Assembly: GCF_900142665.1 (NCBI RefSeq)
Contig: NZ_FRBR01000009.1
Location: forward strand, 1 to 64,000
DNA: 64,000 nucleotides
Reading direction: 5' to 3'
From: Roseovarius pacificus
GTDB taxonomy: Bacteria; Pseudomonadota; Alphaproteobacteria; Rhodobacterales; Rhodobacteraceae
Under the pieces are notes generated by a model, which was not told the DNA's origin, did no database searches, and saw only the letters and a list, made by a program, of their open reading frames with translations. The translations under genes were made by a program, and so were the position numbers. The stretch's first letter is position 1. The number at the start of each line of letters is the position of its first letter. Shown in pieces: positions 17,511 to 27,873 of the stretch.

Positions 17511-18256
17511 GCCCGCGCCTCATCCATCAGACGGCGCATTTCGGCAATCGCGGGCCCAAGACCCCGAAAAATCGACTCGCCAATCAGGAAATGCCCGATA
17601 TTCAACTCGACGACCTCGGGCATGGCCGCGACGGGCTGCACGGTGTCATAGGTCAGGCCATGCCCCGCATGCACCTCCAGCCCTAGCGAATGGGCCAGCG
17701 CCGCACCCTCGCGCAGCGCCTCCAACTCGGCGTCGCGGCGGGCAAAATCCCCCTCGGCATGGAAATCGCAATAGGCACCCGTATGCAGCTCGACCACCGC
17801 CGCACCGATCCGCGCGGCTGCCTCGATCTGGCGCGGTTCGTGACCGATGAACAACGAGACACGGCACCCGGCCTCGCGCAGGGGCGCAATGAAACCGGCC
17901 AGCCGGGTTTCATCCCCCGCCACGTCCAAACCACCCTCGGTCGTGCGCTCCTCGCGCTTTTCGGGCACGATGCACGCGGCATGCGGCCTGTGGCGCAGGG
18001 CAATCGCCTGCATTTCCGCCGTGGCGGCCATTTCAAAATTCAACGGACATTCCAGCGCCGCGATCAGCCCCTCGATATCGGCATCCACGATATGGCGGCG
18101 ATCTTCGCGCAGATGCGCGGTGATCCCGTCCGCCCCGGCCTCTTCGGCCAGTTTGGCCGCGCGCACCGGGTCGGGACAGGCCCCGCCGCGCGCGTTGCGC
18201 ACGGTGGCCACATGATCGATATTCACCCCCAACCGCAGCTTTTCCGTCGTCGCCAT
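17507..18256 (-). CDS. pdxJ: Pyridoxine 5'-phosphate synthase
   Basis: A 249-residue TIM-barrel enzyme that condenses 1-deoxyxylulose 5-phosphate with aminoacetone 3-phosphate to make pyridoxine 5'-phosphate. [19 protein letters not shown] is the diagnostic N-terminus; [27 protein letters not shown] and [14 protein letters not shown] are the other family blocks. It is coupled to the small membrane protein gene and acpS. The pdxJ-acpS link is widely conserved in proteobacteria. Confidence 0.95.
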   Translation of the reverse strand: MATTEKLRLGVNIDHVATVRNARGGACPDPVRAAKLAEEAGADGITAHLREDRRHIVDADIEGLIAALECPLNFEMAATAEMQAIALRHRPHAACIVPEKREERTTEGGLDVAGDETRLAGFIAPLREAGCRVSLFIGHEPRQIEAAARIGAAVVELHTGAYCDFHAEGDFARRDAELEALREGAALAHSLGLEVHAGHGLTYDTVQPVAAMPEVVELNIGHFLIGESIFRGLGPAIAEMRRLMDEARA

Positions 18257-18296
18257 CGCACAGCCTTTCCTTGAGCGTCCCGAGTCGTCGCTCAGA

Positions 18297-18959
18297 CTAG
18301 TCCTGATTGTTCTTGGCGTCAGCCTTTTGCGCGGCTTTTTCCCGGATCGCGGCCCATTTGGCCTTGAGCGCGCCCTTGCGGCGATTCTGATAGGCCTGGA
18401 TGACCGGCAGGCTCAGGTAATACCCCGCCAGCCCGGCGATCAGGCCGGGAAGCATGCCGCCGATCAGATAGGGAAAGAACACCTCGTCATAAAACAGGTG
18501 CAGATGACTCCAATCCACCGGCGCATCCGTGAAAACGGCCCAGAGATTGTCCTTCAGGTCGCGCCCCGCATCCACGAATTTCCCGCCAAGGGAGCGATGC
18601 ACCTCATCCGCGGACCCGTGATGCATGCCCAGCAGGAAATACCCGGTTTGCAACGACATCGCCCCGATCGGCACGAAGGTCAGCGGATTGCCCACGAAGG
18701 TCGCCAGCAAGGCGGCAACGATATTGCCGCGCAGGACCCAGGCCAGCGTCGCCGCATACAGGAAATGAAAGCCGAACAAGGGCGAGAAGGTCACGAAGAT
18801 GCCCGCGAAAATACCCCGTGCGATCCGGTGCGGCGGATCGGGCAGACGGTGCAGACGGTGGCGAACATACCGAAACGCCCGCCCCCAGCCGCCGCGCGGC
18901 CAGAAGAAGTCTGCCACGATCTGCCAGATCGGACGTCTGTCTCGGCGTTTAAAGACCAC
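18297..18959 (-). CDS. DUF2062 domain membrane protein
   Basis: About 220 residues. The start is taken as GTG at 18959, with AGGAG seven bases upstream and 10 bases after the rsh stop; the longer frame would run deep into rsh. The domain includes [24 protein letters not shown] and [20 protein letters not shown], with hydrophobic stretches typical of DUF2062, and a Lys/Ala-rich C-terminal tail. The function is unknown. Position between rsh and pdxJ is characteristic of Rhodobacterales. Confidence 0.78.
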   Translation of the reverse strand: MVFKRRDRRPIWQIVADFFWPRGGWGRAFRYVRHRLHRLPDPPHRIARGIFAGIFVTFSPLFGFHFLYAATLAWVLRGNIVAALLATFVGNPLTFVPIGAMSLQTGYFLLGMHHGSADEVHRSLGGKFVDAGRDLKDNLWAVFTDAPVDWSHLHLFYDEVFFPYLIGGMLPGLIAGLAGYYLSLPVIQAYQNRRKGALKAKWAAIREKAAQKADAKNNQD

Positions 18960-18969
18960 CTGTGTGCTC

Positions 18970-21111
18970 CTAGCGTTCTGGGGCGCTCGACACCCCGGCT
19001 CTTTGCGGATCGCGGCGGCGTTCCACTTCGGCAACATCGCTTTCCGCGTTCAGAACCGAAATCACGCCATGCAGATGCTCGGCATCACGCAGTTCGACAT
19101 CGACAAGCAGTCGAAAGAAATCCGGTTTGCGATCCACGAATGTCAGGTCCGAGATATTGGCCTTCTGCTCGCCGATCAATGTGCAAATCCGACCCAGCAC
19201 ACCTGCATCGTTGCCGATGGTGATATCGAGCGTCACGTCATAGGCTGCCGGATGCTTGCCCGCATGCCAATGCAGATCCAGCCAGCGTTCGGGCTGATCG
19301 TCATAAGCGGACAGCGTCTCGCAGTCGATCGCATGCACCACCACGCCGCGCCCACGATACGTGATACCCACAATACGCTCGCCCGGCAGCGGCTGGCAAC
19401 AGCGGGCGCGCTCGAAGCTCTGATCGGCGGATAGACCGATCACCGCCCGGTCGCGGCCCACCTCTTCGGCATCCTTCGGCGCGAGGTCGGGATAGACCGC
19501 ATGCACCACCTGCCGCGCCGTCAACTCGGCGCTGCCCAGACGGGCCAGCACCTCGTCCCGCCCCTTGACCCGCAAGGTCGTCGCCGCAGAGTCCAGCGCC
19601 TTGTCGGTGGCCTTTTTGCCAACATGCTCGAACGCCGAGCGCGCCAGTTCCCGGCCCAGCTTGATGTAACGGTCGCGATCCAGCTCGCGCAGGGCGCGGC
19701 GGATGGCCGAACGCGCCTTGCCGGTGGTGGCGATATCCAGCCATGTCGCCTGTGGCGTCTGCCCGCCGGCGGTGATGATCTCGACCGACTGGCCGTTCTT
19801 GATCCGGGTCCACAGCGGCACGCGCATCGTGTCCACCTTGGCGCCCACGGTGGCATTGCCGATCCGGGTGTGAATGGCATAGGCAAAGTCGATCGGCGTC
19901 GCGCCACGCGGCAGTTTCACCACATCCCCCTTGGGGGTAAAGCAGAACACCTTGTCGGCATACATCTCCAGCTTGACCGCTTCGAGAAAATCCTCGTGAT
20001 CTTCCTCGGCATCGAATTGCTCGGTCAGGCCGGAAATCCACTTGGCCGGATCAACGGCAAACGGATTCTCCACGCGCACACCGTCACGATAGGACCAATG
20101 CGCCGCCACGCCCGATTCGGCCACGTCATGCATGGCCTGCGTGCGAATCTGCACCTCGACCCGCTTGCCGTCGCGCCCCGACACGGTTGTGTGGATCGAA
20201 CGGTATCCGTTCGACTTGGGCTGGCTGATGTAATCCTTGAACCGCCCCGGCACGGCGCGCCAACGCTGGTGGATCGCGCCAAGCGCGGCATAACAATCCG
20301 CCTCACTCCGGGTGATGATGCGGAAGCCGTAGATATCGCTGAGACGGGAAAATCCCATCTCCTTTTCCTGCATCTTGCGCCAGATCGAATAGGGCTTCTT
20401 GGCGCGTCCGAACACGTCGGCCTGAATCCCGGCCTTGTCCAGTTCGTGCAGCATGTCGCCGGTAATGTGCTCGACCACATCGCCGGTTTCCTTCTGCAAG
20501 GTGATAAAGCGGCGGATGATCGAGGCGCGCGCATCCGGGTTCAGCACGCGAAACGCCAGATCCTCCAGTTCCTCGCGCATCCATTGCATGCCCATACGGC
20601 CCGCCAGTGGCGCGAAGATATCCATCGTCTCGCGCGCTTTCTGAGCCTGCTTTTCCGGGCGCATCGCCTTGATCGTACGCATGTTGTGCAGCCGGTCGGC
20701 CAGCTTGACCAGAATGACCCGCAAATCCTTGGACATGGCCATGAACAGCTTGCGAAAATTTTCGGCCTGCTTGGTCTCGGAACTGGACAGCTGGAGATTG
20801 GTCAGCTTGGTGACGCCATCGACCAGATCGGCCACCTCGGCCCCAAAGCGGCTGGCCACCTCGGCATAGGAGGCGCGGGTATCCTCGATCGTGTCATGCA
20901 AAAGCGCCGTGATGATCGAGGCATCGTCCAGCCGCTGCTCGGCCAGAATCGCAGCCACGGCGACAGGATGACTGAAATAAGGTTCCCCCGAGTGGCGAAA
21001 CTGACCCTCATGCATGTCGCGGCCATAATCATAGGCCGCGCGGATCAGCGCTTCGTCACTCTTGGGGTTGTAAGTGCGGATCAGCGCGACAAGGTCATCA
21101 ACCGAAATCAT
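18970..21111 (-). CDS. rsh: Bifunctional (p)ppGpp synthetase/hydrolase (RelA/SpoT homologue)
   Basis: A 713-residue Rsh protein. The HD hydrolase domain is intact (ALLHDTIEDT near residue 70). The synthetase carries RFKDYISQPKSNGYRSIHTTV; the RxKD form is the one found in bifunctional enzymes. A TGS domain (CFTPKGDVVKLPRGATPIDF) and a C-terminal ACT domain (DVTLDITIGNDAGVLGRICTL) follow. It makes and degrades the stringent-response alarmone. It lies 31 bases after rpoZ, a conserved pair. Confidence 0.95.
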   Translation of the reverse strand: MISVDDLVALIRTYNPKSDEALIRAAYDYGRDMHEGQFRHSGEPYFSHPVAVAAILAEQRLDDASIITALLHDTIEDTRASYAEVASRFGAEVADLVDGVTKLTNLQLSSSETKQAENFRKLFMAMSKDLRVILVKLADRLHNMRTIKAMRPEKQAQKARETMDIFAPLAGRMGMQWMREELEDLAFRVLNPDARASIIRRFITLQKETGDVVEHITGDMLHELDKAGIQADVFGRAKKPYSIWRKMQEKEMGFSRLSDIYGFRIITRSEADCYAALGAIHQRWRAVPGRFKDYISQPKSNGYRSIHTTVSGRDGKRVEVQIRTQAMHDVAESGVAAHWSYRDGVRVENPFAVDPAKWISGLTEQFDAEEDHEDFLEAVKLEMYADKVFCFTPKGDVVKLPRGATPIDFAYAIHTRIGNATVGAKVDTMRVPLWTRIKNGQSVEIITAGGQTPQATWLDIATTGKARSAIRRALRELDRDRYIKLGRELARSAFEHVGKKATDKALDSAATTLRVKGRDEVLARLGSAELTARQVVHAVYPDLAPKDAEEVGRDRAVIGLSADQSFERARCCQPLPGERIVGITYRGRGVVVHAIDCETLSAYDDQPERWLDLHWHAGKHPAAYDVTLDITIGNDAGVLGRICTLIGEQKANISDLTFVDRKPDFFRLLVDVELRDAEHLHGVISVLNAESDVAEVERRRDPQRAGVSSAPER

Positions 21112-21142
21112 GCCGCCCGCAGCTCCGGAATTGTCGTCAGGC

Positions 21143-21502
21143 TCAGCCCTGACCCTGGGCTTCCATCAGAGCCCGCAACAGCTTTTCCTCCGACATGTCG
21201 TCGTCGGCTTCGGGCTTGTCGGGCTCACCGCCGCCCATCAGCAAGGCCATCGAATCCTCTTCGGGTTCGTCCACCTCGATCTGGGTCTGGTTCGATTCGA
21301 TCAGGCGTTCGCGCAATTCGTCCGCCGATTGGGTTTCATCGGCGATTTCGCGCAAGGCCACGACCGGGTTCTTGTCGTTGTCGCGGTCCACGGTCAGCGG
21401 CGCACCGGCCGAGATTTCACGAGCCCGATGCGCGGCAAGCATGACCAGTTCGAACCGGTTGGGAACCTTGTCAACGCAATCTTCAGTGGTAACGCGGGCC
21501 AT
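21143..21502 (-). CDS. rpoZ: RNA polymerase omega subunit
   Basis: A 119-residue omega subunit, starting [30 protein letters not shown], the family signature. The C-terminal 60 residues are acidic and low complexity (EVDEPEEDS), longer than in E. coli but usual for alphaproteobacteria. It is upstream of rsh on the same strand. Omega assists beta-prime folding and forms a ppGpp site in some proteobacteria, which fits the pairing. Confidence 0.95.
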   Translation of the reverse strand: MARVTTEDCVDKVPNRFELVMLAAHRAREISAGAPLTVDRDNDKNPVVALREIADETQSADELRERLIESNQTQIEVDEPEEDSMALLMGGGEPDKPEADDDMSEEKLLRALMEAQGQG

Positions 21503-21571
21503 GGGACCTCCGATAAATCTCTGCAGAAGTGGTTTATCTAAGGCCTCGCGCCCGGATTTACAAGCAGAGAA

Positions 21572-21862
21572 TCAGGCGCCGGCCCGACCTGCGGAAACCG
21601 GAGCAGGCGGCCCCCATATCCGCGCGGTTTCTCGGGCCAGACGGGCCTGTTCGACACGGTCGAGATACGCCAGCGCCGCGTTTTCGTCGCCACCCGACTC
21701 ATGCAGCGCCTTGTGCCAGACACGCGCCACGGATCGCGCCGACCACGGCAGCACCGCCGCCGCCAGCCAGCGGCGCGCGGCGGGCGGCAGCCGGTCGAAA
21801 TCGGCCATCGGGCTGCGCGCCACCCGGCGACGGCCAAGCGTGCTGCGGCAGTTCGTGGCCAT
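21572..21862 (-). CDS. DUF6525 family protein
   Basis: A 96-residue basic protein, MATNCRSTLGRRRVARSPMADFDRLPP..., with Trp-rich blocks ARRWLAAAVLPWSARSVARVW. It matches the pattern of DUF6525, a small uncharacterised roseobacter family. The start at 21862 is one base after the stop of the CobW-type gene (TGA-C-ATG), so the two are probably translated together and share the Zur-like site upstream. No cysteine-rich zinc motif is visible. A role in zinc handling is inferred from position only. Confidence 0.6.
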   Translation of the reverse strand: MATNCRSTLGRRRVARSPMADFDRLPPAARRWLAAAVLPWSARSVARVWHKALHESGGDENAALAYLDRVEQARLARETARIWGPPAPVSAGRAGA

Positions 21863-21863
21863 G

Positions 21864-23081
21864 TCAGGCGGCCCCGGCGCGCCGCCAGTCCGGGAAAGGA
21901 TCGGACAGGCCGACAAATTCCTGCGGGTCGAATGCCGTCTCCGATCCCGTCAATGCCTCGTCCAGCGCCGCGCAGATCGCCGCGCGATCCATGCCTGTGC
22001 CGATGAACACCAGCTCCTGCCGCCGGTCTCCGAACGGCTCCTGCCAGTGGCGCGCCATGTACTCCTGCGCCTGCGGATGATCCGGCCATCTCTCGGACGG
22101 GACGCTGGCCCACCAGGTCCCGAGAGGTGCCACCTTCGACAGCGCCCCGGCCAGGCTGAACTCGGCTACCCAGTCGGGACGGTTGGCCAGCCAGAAATGC
22201 CCCTTGGCCCGGATCACCCCCGGCAGCGGGCCGTTCAGAACCGCATGCACCTTTTGCGGATCGAACGGCCGCCGCGCCCGGTACACGAAAGACGTCACAC
22301 CGTATTCCTCGGTTTCCGGCACATGATCGGCGAACCCGTACAACTCTTTCGCCCAAAGCGGATGCTCATGGGCCTTGTCGAAATCGAACAGCCCCGTGTC
22401 AAAGATCGTTTCGGGCCGGACATGGGCGAAATCCGTCTCGATCAGGCGCGCATCCGCATTCAGGCTGCGCACGATCTTGCGCGCTGCACTGGTTTGTTCG
22501 GGGCCTGCATCGCCGACCTTGTTCAACACGACGACATCGGCGAACTCGATCTGATCGACCAGAAGATCCACCAGCGTGCGGTCGTCGCCATCGCCCGCCA
22601 CCTCTCCGCGATCGCTCAGGAAATCGTGGCTCGAATAGTCGGCCAGCAGATTCGCCGCATCCACCACCGTCACCATCGTATCCAGCCGCGCCACATCCGA
22701 CAGGCTGTCGCCCGCCTCGTCACGGAACTCGAAGGTCGCGGCCACGGGCAAAGGCTCGGCGATCCCGGTGGATTCGATCAGCAGGTAATCGAACCGCCCC
22801 TCGTCCGACAGGCGCCGCACCTCTTGCAGCAGGTCATCGCGCAGGGTGCAACAGATGCACCCATTGGTCATCTCCACCAGCTTTTCCTCGGTCTGGCTGA
22901 GGTTCGCACCCCCCTCGCGCACCAGATCGGCGTCGATATTCACCTCGGACATGTCATTGACGATCACGGCCACCCGCCGCCCGTCGCGGTTGTTCAGCAC
23001 GTTGTTGAGCAGCGTGGTCTTCCCCGCCCCCAGAAATCCCGAAAGAACGGTTACCGGCAGGCGTCGGTCAGGCTGTGGCAT
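21864..23081 (-). CDS. CobW/COG0523 GTPase, putative zinc chaperone
   Basis: A 405-residue G3E GTPase. Walker A is [15 protein letters not shown], the metal motif is [12 protein letters not shown] (CxCC), VLNKVGD is the NKxD guanine-specificity motif, and a CobW C-terminal domain follows. Despite the family name it is unlikely to be the cobalt-insertion protein: it is far from the cob operon and has a Zur-type palindrome 28-55 bases before its start. That argues for the ZigA/YciC/ZNG subgroup that supplies zinc to essential enzymes during zinc starvation. Confidence 0.85.
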   Translation of the reverse strand: MPQPDRRLPVTVLSGFLGAGKTTLLNNVLNNRDGRRVAVIVNDMSEVNIDADLVREGGANLSQTEEKLVEMTNGCICCTLRDDLLQEVRRLSDEGRFDYLLIESTGIAEPLPVAATFEFRDEAGDSLSDVARLDTMVTVVDAANLLADYSSHDFLSDRGEVAGDGDDRTLVDLLVDQIEFADVVVLNKVGDAGPEQTSAARKIVRSLNADARLIETDFAHVRPETIFDTGLFDFDKAHEHPLWAKELYGFADHVPETEEYGVTSFVYRARRPFDPQKVHAVLNGPLPGVIRAKGHFWLANRPDWVAEFSLAGALSKVAPLGTWWASVPSERWPDHPQAQEYMARHWQEPFGDRRQELVFIGTGMDRAAICAALDEALTGSETAFDPQEFVGLSDPFPDWRRAGAA

Positions 23082-23108
23082 GGGTCAGGTCTCCTTCGCG
23101 CATCGCAA

Positions 23109-23136
23109 TAAATGTAATGTTATACTATTACATTTA
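23109..23136. promoter_or_regulatory. Zur-like operator
   Basis: TAAATGTAAT (23109-23118) and ATTACATTTA (23127-23136) form a perfect 10-bp inverted repeat around GTTATACT. The core AATGTTATACTAT closely resembles the Zur consensus (AATGTTATA-N-TATAACATT). It lies directly upstream of the CobW-type gene, where a repressor would occlude the promoter. Confidence 0.75.
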
Positions 23137-23179
23137 CCGATCCGAAGAATGCAACCCCCCTTCCGACCCCGCCATGAGG

Positions 23180-23746
23180 TTACAGCGCCCGCACCTCGTC
23201 CCGCCTCTCGCCCGGCAAATCCGCCAGCATCTGCGCCACCGTCCGCCCCGAGACAGGATGGCGCCAGTCCGGCGCGATATCCGCCAACGGCACCAGAACA
23301 AAGGCCCGGTCCTGCATCCGTGGGTGCGGCAAAATCAGGGTTTCGGGGGCCTCCCGCATTTGCCGCTCCAGCGGCAGATCGCGCCATTCCGCATAGGTCT
23401 GGCTGTCCGGCCATACCGTCCCGCCCATGGCGATCAGGTCCAGGTCCAGCGTCCGCTGCCCCCATCTGCGCACCCGCTCGCGCCCCAGAAACGCCTCGAC
23501 CTCGTGCAACAGCGCCAACAGATCTTCCGGTTCCCCGTCATAGGCAAGCCGCGCTGCGGCATTCACGTAATCCGGTCCCGCTCCGGGCGGAAAACAGGGC
23601 GTTCTGTAAAACCGGCTCACGGCATCGACCGGCACACCCAACTCGCTCAGACGCTGCAACGCAGCTCGCAAAGTCCGGGCAGGATCGCCTGCCCGAGACG
23701 GTATATTTCCACCGATGGCGATCAATGCACCCTGCTTCTGAACCAT
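23180..23746 (-). CDS. folK: 2-amino-4-hydroxy-6-hydroxymethyldihydropteridine pyrophosphokinase
   Basis: A 188-residue HPPK that transfers pyrophosphate from ATP to 6-hydroxymethyl-dihydropterin in folate synthesis. IAIGGNIPSRAGDPARTL is the N-terminal block, VSRFYRTPCFPPGAGPDYVNAA follows, and RRWGQRTLDLDLIAMG is the PROSITE signature. It is a stand-alone gene divergent from the NYN gene; no folP or folB is adjacent. Confidence 0.93.
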   Translation of the reverse strand: MVQKQGALIAIGGNIPSRAGDPARTLRAALQRLSELGVPVDAVSRFYRTPCFPPGAGPDYVNAAARLAYDGEPEDLLALLHEVEAFLGRERVRRWGQRTLDLDLIAMGGTVWPDSQTYAEWRDLPLERQMREAPETLILPHPRMQDRAFVLVPLADIAPDWRHPVSGRTVAQMLADLPGERRDEVRAL

Positions 23747-23885
23747 TGTTTCCTATCCTTTAGGACAAGGCCTTTTCTATTGCGTTCCCGCCCGGATATC
23801 CTAGTTTTACTGACTGTTCCGTCCGGCATCCACTCACTGAACGCTCATTGCGGCCGGAACAAGTGAATTTGAAAGGACATTCTGT

Positions 23886-24458
23886 ATGTTTTACAAAGAC
23901 GAACGGCTTGCGCTGTTCATTGACGGGTCGAACCTGTATGCGGCTGCAAAATCTCTCGGCTTCGACATCGACTACAAGCTGTTGCGCGCCGAGTTCATGC
24001 GTCGCGGCAAACTGTTGCGTGCGTTCTACTACACGGCTCTGCTGGAAAACGACGAATATTCGCCGATTCGCCCTCTGGTTGACTGGCTGAACTATAACGG
24101 CTTCACCATGGTCACCAAACCGGCCAAGGAATACACCGACAGTCAGGGCCGCCGTAAGGTCAAGGGCAACATGGATATCGAACTGGCCGTAGACGCGATG
24201 GAACTCGCGCCGCATGTCGATCATATCGTGCTGTTCTCGGGCGATGGCGATTTCCGGCCCCTGGCCGAAAGCCTGCAACGCCAGGGCGTGCGCGTTTCGG
24301 TCGTTTCCACGATCCGCAGCCAGCCGCCGATGATCGCTGACGACCTGCGCCGTCAGGCCGACAATTTCATCGAACTCGAAGACCTCAAAGACGTGATCGG
24401 GCGCCCGCCGCGCGATTTCAGCCAGTCCCGCGACGACGCTTATCAGAGCAGCGACTGA
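23886..24458 (+). CDS. LabA-like NYN domain protein
   Basis: A 190-residue NYN/PIN-like protein. LFIDGSNLYAAAKSLGFDIDY gives the first acidic residue, GNMDIELAVDAM the middle ones, and VLFSGDGDFRPLAESLQRQG the C-terminal Asp pair of the predicted nuclease centre. Members probably cleave RNA, though the substrate is unknown. AAAGGA precedes the ATG. It is about 180 bases upstream of ispH, with no clear terminator between. Confidence 0.85.
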   Translation: MFYKDERLALFIDGSNLYAAAKSLGFDIDYKLLRAEFMRRGKLLRAFYYTALLENDEYSPIRPLVDWLNYNGFTMVTKPAKEYTDSQGRRKVKGNMDIELAVDAMELAPHVDHIVLFSGDGDFRPLAESLQRQGVRVSVVSTIRSQPPMIADDLRRQADNFIELEDLKDVIGRPPRDFSQSRDDAYQSSD

Positions 24459-24638
24459 TACGATTCTCCACGCGCGCGCCCGTTCACTCCGGGCGCGCAC
24501 GTCACCCCTTTGCGTGCGCCTCCCCTCCGATGCAGGCCGCTCACCCCCCTCCCCGCGCCTTGCATCCGCCCATTCGCGCCTTCCCTCTGGACGCGGACGG
24601 CCCATGGTCTTACCTCTGAGCGCAACAGGAGGCCCAGC

Positions 24639-25589
24639 ATGACCAAACCGCCCCTCACCCTATACCTGGCCGCGCCGCGGGGATTTTGCGCAGGCGTGGA
24701 CCGCGCCATCAAGATCGTTGAAATGGCCCTGCAAAAATGGGGCGCACCCGTCTATGTGCGGCATGAAATCGTGCATAACAAATACGTCGTGGACGATCTG
24801 CGCGCCAAGGGGGCGGTTTTCGTCGAAGAGCTCGACGAATGCCCCGATGACCGCCCGGTGATCTTTTCCGCCCATGGCGTGCCGAAATCCGTGCCCGCCG
24901 CGGCTGCCGAACGCCAGATGCTCTATGTCGACGCCACCTGCCCCCTGGTGTCCAAAGTGCATATCGAGGCCGAACGCCACGCCGACGCGGGCCTTCAGAT
25001 CGTCATGATCGGCCACGCGGGTCACCCCGAAACCATCGGCACGATGGGCCAGTTGCCCGAGGGCGAGGTTCTGCTCGTCGAAACCCCCGCCGATGTGGCA
25101 ACGCTCAATGTGCGCGATCCCGGCAAACTGGCCTTTGTCACCCAAACCACCCTGTCGGTCGATGACACCGCCGATATCGTCGCCGCGTTGCAGGCCCGCT
25201 TTCCCGCCATCAGGGGCCCGCACAAGGAAGATATCTGTTACGCCACCACCAACCGGCAAGAGGCGGTCAAGGCCATGGCCCCGAACGCCGACGCGATGCT
25301 GGTGGTGGGCGCACCCAACTCGTCGAACTCCAAACGCCTGGTCGAAGTGGGCCGCCGCGCGGGCTGCGCCTATTCGCAACTGGTGCAACGCGCCACCGAC
25401 ATCGACTGGCGCGCCCTCGACGGCATCCGCTCCCTCGGCATCACCGCCGGGGCCTCCGCCCCCGAAATTCTGGTGAACGAGGTGATCGACGCCCTCAAGT
25501 CCCGCTATGACGTGACTGTCGAAACCATCGAAACCGCCACAGAAAACGTCGAATTCAAAGTCCCGCGCGTCATGAGGCAACCGGCCTGA
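24639..25589 (+). CDS. ispH: 4-hydroxy-3-methylbut-2-enyl diphosphate reductase
   Basis: A 316-residue 4Fe-4S enzyme that makes IPP and DMAPP in the last step of the MEP pathway. The three cluster cysteines are visible in [24 protein letters not shown] and [11 protein letters not shown], and AHGVPKSVP is a further family motif. A perfect AGGAGG six bases before ATG 24639 fixes the start; the longer in-frame extension is spurious. It is a stand-alone gene. Confidence 0.95.
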   Translation: MTKPPLTLYLAAPRGFCAGVDRAIKIVEMALQKWGAPVYVRHEIVHNKYVVDDLRAKGAVFVEELDECPDDRPVIFSAHGVPKSVPAAAAERQMLYVDATCPLVSKVHIEAERHADAGLQIVMIGHAGHPETIGTMGQLPEGEVLLVETPADVATLNVRDPGKLAFVTQTTLSVDDTADIVAALQARFPAIRGPHKEDICYATTNRQEAVKAMAPNADAMLVVGAPNSSNSKRLVEVGRRAGCAYSQLVQRATDIDWRALDGIRSLGITAGASAPEILVNEVIDALKSRYDVTVETIETATENVEFKVPRVMRQPA

Positions 25590-25672
25590 GCGCGGACGTG
25601 CCGGGTGCCGGGATCGCTTGACAGTTCCGTCACGCTCAGGCCCCATGACCGCGAACCGAGAGAGATCAAAGC

Positions 25673-26290
25673 ATGATGAGCCTGCATTTCCTTGTTACCG
25701 CACTCGTGGTCGTCATCGCGCCCGGAACCGGGGTGATCTACACGCTGGCCATCGGCCTCGGGCAGGGCCGCCGCGCGGCGTTCATGGCCGCTCTCGGCTG
25801 TACCCTCGGGATCGTGCCCGCACTTGTCGCGGCCACTCTCGGGCTCGCCGCGCTGCTGCACAGTTCGGCCCTGCTGTTTCAGATCGTGAAATTCGCCGGG
25901 GTAGCATATCTGCTGTGGCTGGCGTTCCAGGCGGTGAAATCGGACGGTGCACTGGCCGTGCGCCCCGATCGCCGGTCGGAACCGGGGCTCACCATTGCCC
26001 GGCGGGGCGCACTGATCAACATTCTCAATCCCAAGCTCTCGATCTTTTTCCTGGCCCTGCTCCCCCCGTTCCTGTCCGGCGATCCCGCAACCGCCACCAC
26101 CGAGATGCTCAGCCTCGGAGCCGTGTTCATGGCGCTTACTTTCATCGTGTTCACGCTCTATGGCAGCTTCGCCGCCGCCATGCGGGATCGCCTGCTCGCC
26201 TCGGAACGCGCAATGCGCTGGCTGAACCGCAGCTTCGCGGCCATTTTCGCCACGCTCGGCGCGCGCCTCGCACTGGAAAAAACGGCATGA
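25673..26290 (+). CDS. LysE/RhtB family exporter
   Basis: A 205-residue inner-membrane exporter with about six hydrophobic segments. The family signature is near the N-terminus (VVIAPGTGVIYTLAIGLGQGRRAAF), and GALINILNPKLSIFFLALLPPFL is the conserved central loop. Such proteins export amino acids or homoserine lactones; the substrate is unknown. Its stop overlaps the ATG of the next gene (ATGA), forming a chain of coupled genes with DUF3429. Confidence 0.88.
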   Translation: MMSLHFLVTALVVVIAPGTGVIYTLAIGLGQGRRAAFMAALGCTLGIVPALVAATLGLAALLHSSALLFQIVKFAGVAYLLWLAFQAVKSDGALAVRPDRRSEPGLTIARRGALINILNPKLSIFFLALLPPFLSGDPATATTEMLSLGAVFMALTFIVFTLYGSFAAAMRDRLLASERAMRWLNRSFAAIFATLGARLALEKTA

Positions 26291-26739
26291 GCGCGATCCC
26301 CCGCGCCCCCCTGATCCTTGGCCTCGCCGGTCTGATCCCCTTCGTCTGGGGCGCGGTCACCGTCCTTCTCCCCGATCTGGCCAGTTGGACCGCCCGCACC
26401 CTCGGAGGGCGCTTTGCGGGCCCTTACGTGATGCTGTTCTACGGCGCGGTGATCCTGTCCTTCATGTCCGGCGTGCTCTGGGGCTTCGCCGCCCGTCTCG
26501 AAGGCGCACAGGCCAGTACCGGCTACGCCCTGTCGGTCATCCCCGCCCTCTGGGCCTTCTTCATGACCGGCGGCGGCCCGACCGGATCGGCGATCTCGCT
26601 GATCGCCGGGTTCATCGGCATTCTCGGGCTCGACTGGCTGTTCTGGCGTCACGGCGCCGCGCCCGAGTGGTGGATGTCGCTCCGCCTCGCCCTCACCGCC
26701 GTGGTCGTGACCTGCCTGACCATCGGCGTCTTCTTCTGA
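26287..26739 (+). CDS. DUF3429 membrane protein
   Basis: A 150-residue protein, MSAIPRAPLILGLAGLIPFVWGAVTV, with four to five hydrophobic spans and the DUF3429 core YGAVILSFMSGVLWGFA. The function is unknown. It is coupled to the LysE-type gene by an ATGA overlap; the GST gene begins 53 bases downstream. Confidence 0.78.
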   Translation: MSAIPRAPLILGLAGLIPFVWGAVTVLLPDLASWTARTLGGRFAGPYVMLFYGAVILSFMSGVLWGFAARLEGAQASTGYALSVIPALWAFFMTGGGPTGSAISLIAGFIGILGLDWLFWRHGAAPEWWMSLRLALTAVVVTCLTIGVFF

Positions 26740-26792
26740 TCGCCCTCTCGCGCCGATTGACACCCGCCGCCCCAGCCTGCAACAGGACCGCC

Positions 26793-27413
26793 ATGACCGA
26801 CCTGACCCTTTATTCCATGCCTTCCTCGGGCAACAGCTACAAGATACGGCTGCTGCTGTCCCTTCTGGGGCGCGATTACACCCATGTCGCCTGTGAAATG
26901 CAGTCCGCCGAAACCGCCAGCGCCAGGGCCGCAGGCCACCTTCCGCTCGGCAAGCCGCCCGCGCTGCACCTGCCCGATGGCACGATCCTGTCGGAATCGA
27001 ACGCCATCCTGTGGTACCTGGCCCACGGCACCGGCTGGGTTCCTGACGATCTCCTGACCCAGTCGCAAATGCTCGCCTGGATGTTCTTCGAACAGAACCG
27101 GCACGAGCCGGTGATCGCCGTGCGCGCCTCGCTCAACTCCTACCCCCACCTCGCCGAACAGGCGACGCCCGCGCGCATGGAGAAACTGCTGGCAGACGGC
27201 CACGCGCTCCTGCAAATCATGGAAGACGCCCTCACGGGGCGCGAGTGGTTCACCGGCACCGCCCCCACCCTCGCCGACATCGCGCTTTATGCCTATACCC
27301 ACACGGCGGAGTCGCGCGGCGGGTTCGACATGGCCCGCTTTCCCAATATCGCCGCATGGTGCGGGCGCGTCGCCGCCCTGCCCGGCTATCGGGGGCTGTT
27401 CGATCATGGCTGA
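26793..27413 (+). CDS. Glutathione S-transferase family protein
   Basis: A 206-residue GST. The N-terminal thioredoxin-fold domain starts [23 protein letters not shown], has the cis-Pro region [10 protein letters not shown], and [13 protein letters not shown] is the glutathione-binding SNAIL-type motif. The helical C-domain includes [12 protein letters not shown]. It is probably a detoxification enzyme of unknown substrate. Its last codons overlap the rnhA start. Confidence 0.85.
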   Translation: MTDLTLYSMPSSGNSYKIRLLLSLLGRDYTHVACEMQSAETASARAAGHLPLGKPPALHLPDGTILSESNAILWYLAHGTGWVPDDLLTQSQMLAWMFFEQNRHEPVIAVRASLNSYPHLAEQATPARMEKLLADGHALLQIMEDALTGREWFTGTAPTLADIALYAYTHTAESRGGFDMARFPNIAAWCGRVAALPGYRGLFDHG

Positions 27414-27873
27414 GCTTTTCGCCTATACCGACGGCGCCTGTTCCGGCAATCCCGGCCCCGGCGGCTGGGGCGTGCTGTTGCAGGCGGTGGAAAACGGCAC
27501 CGTCGTCAAGGAACGCGAGCTGAGCGGCGGCGAGGCCGAAACCACCAACAACCGCATGGAACTTCTGGCCGCGATCGCCGCGCTGGAAACCCTGTCGCGG
27601 CCCTCGACCCTGACCATCGTCACCGACAGCGCCTATGTGAAAAACGGCGTCACGGGCTGGATTCACGGCTGGAAGCGCAACGGCTGGAAAACCTCGGCCA
27701 AAAAACCCGTCAAGAACGTCGAACTCTGGCAGCGCCTGGACGAGGCGCAACACCGCCACAGCGTGACATGGGAATGGGTCAAGGGCCACGCGGGCCACCC
27801 CGAAAACGAACGCGCCGACGAACTGGCCCGCGCGGGCATGGCCCCGTTCAAACCCGGCAAGGCCGAGGCATGA
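27406..27873 (+). CDS. rnhA: Ribonuclease HI
   Basis: A 155-residue RNase HI that degrades RNA in RNA-DNA hybrids. The catalytic acids are intact: Asp in [18 protein letters not shown], Glu in [10 protein letters not shown], Asp in IVTDSAYV and Asp in NERADELA. The start at 27406 lies inside the end of the GST gene; the stop overlaps the TRIC ATG (ATGA). Length is normal. Confidence 0.95.
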   Translation: MAELFAYTDGACSGNPGPGGWGVLLQAVENGTVVKERELSGGEAETTNNRMELLAAIAALETLSRPSTLTIVTDSAYVKNGVTGWIHGWKRNGWKTSAKKPVKNVELWQRLDEAQHRHSVTWEWVKGHAGHPENERADELARAGMAPFKPGKAEA

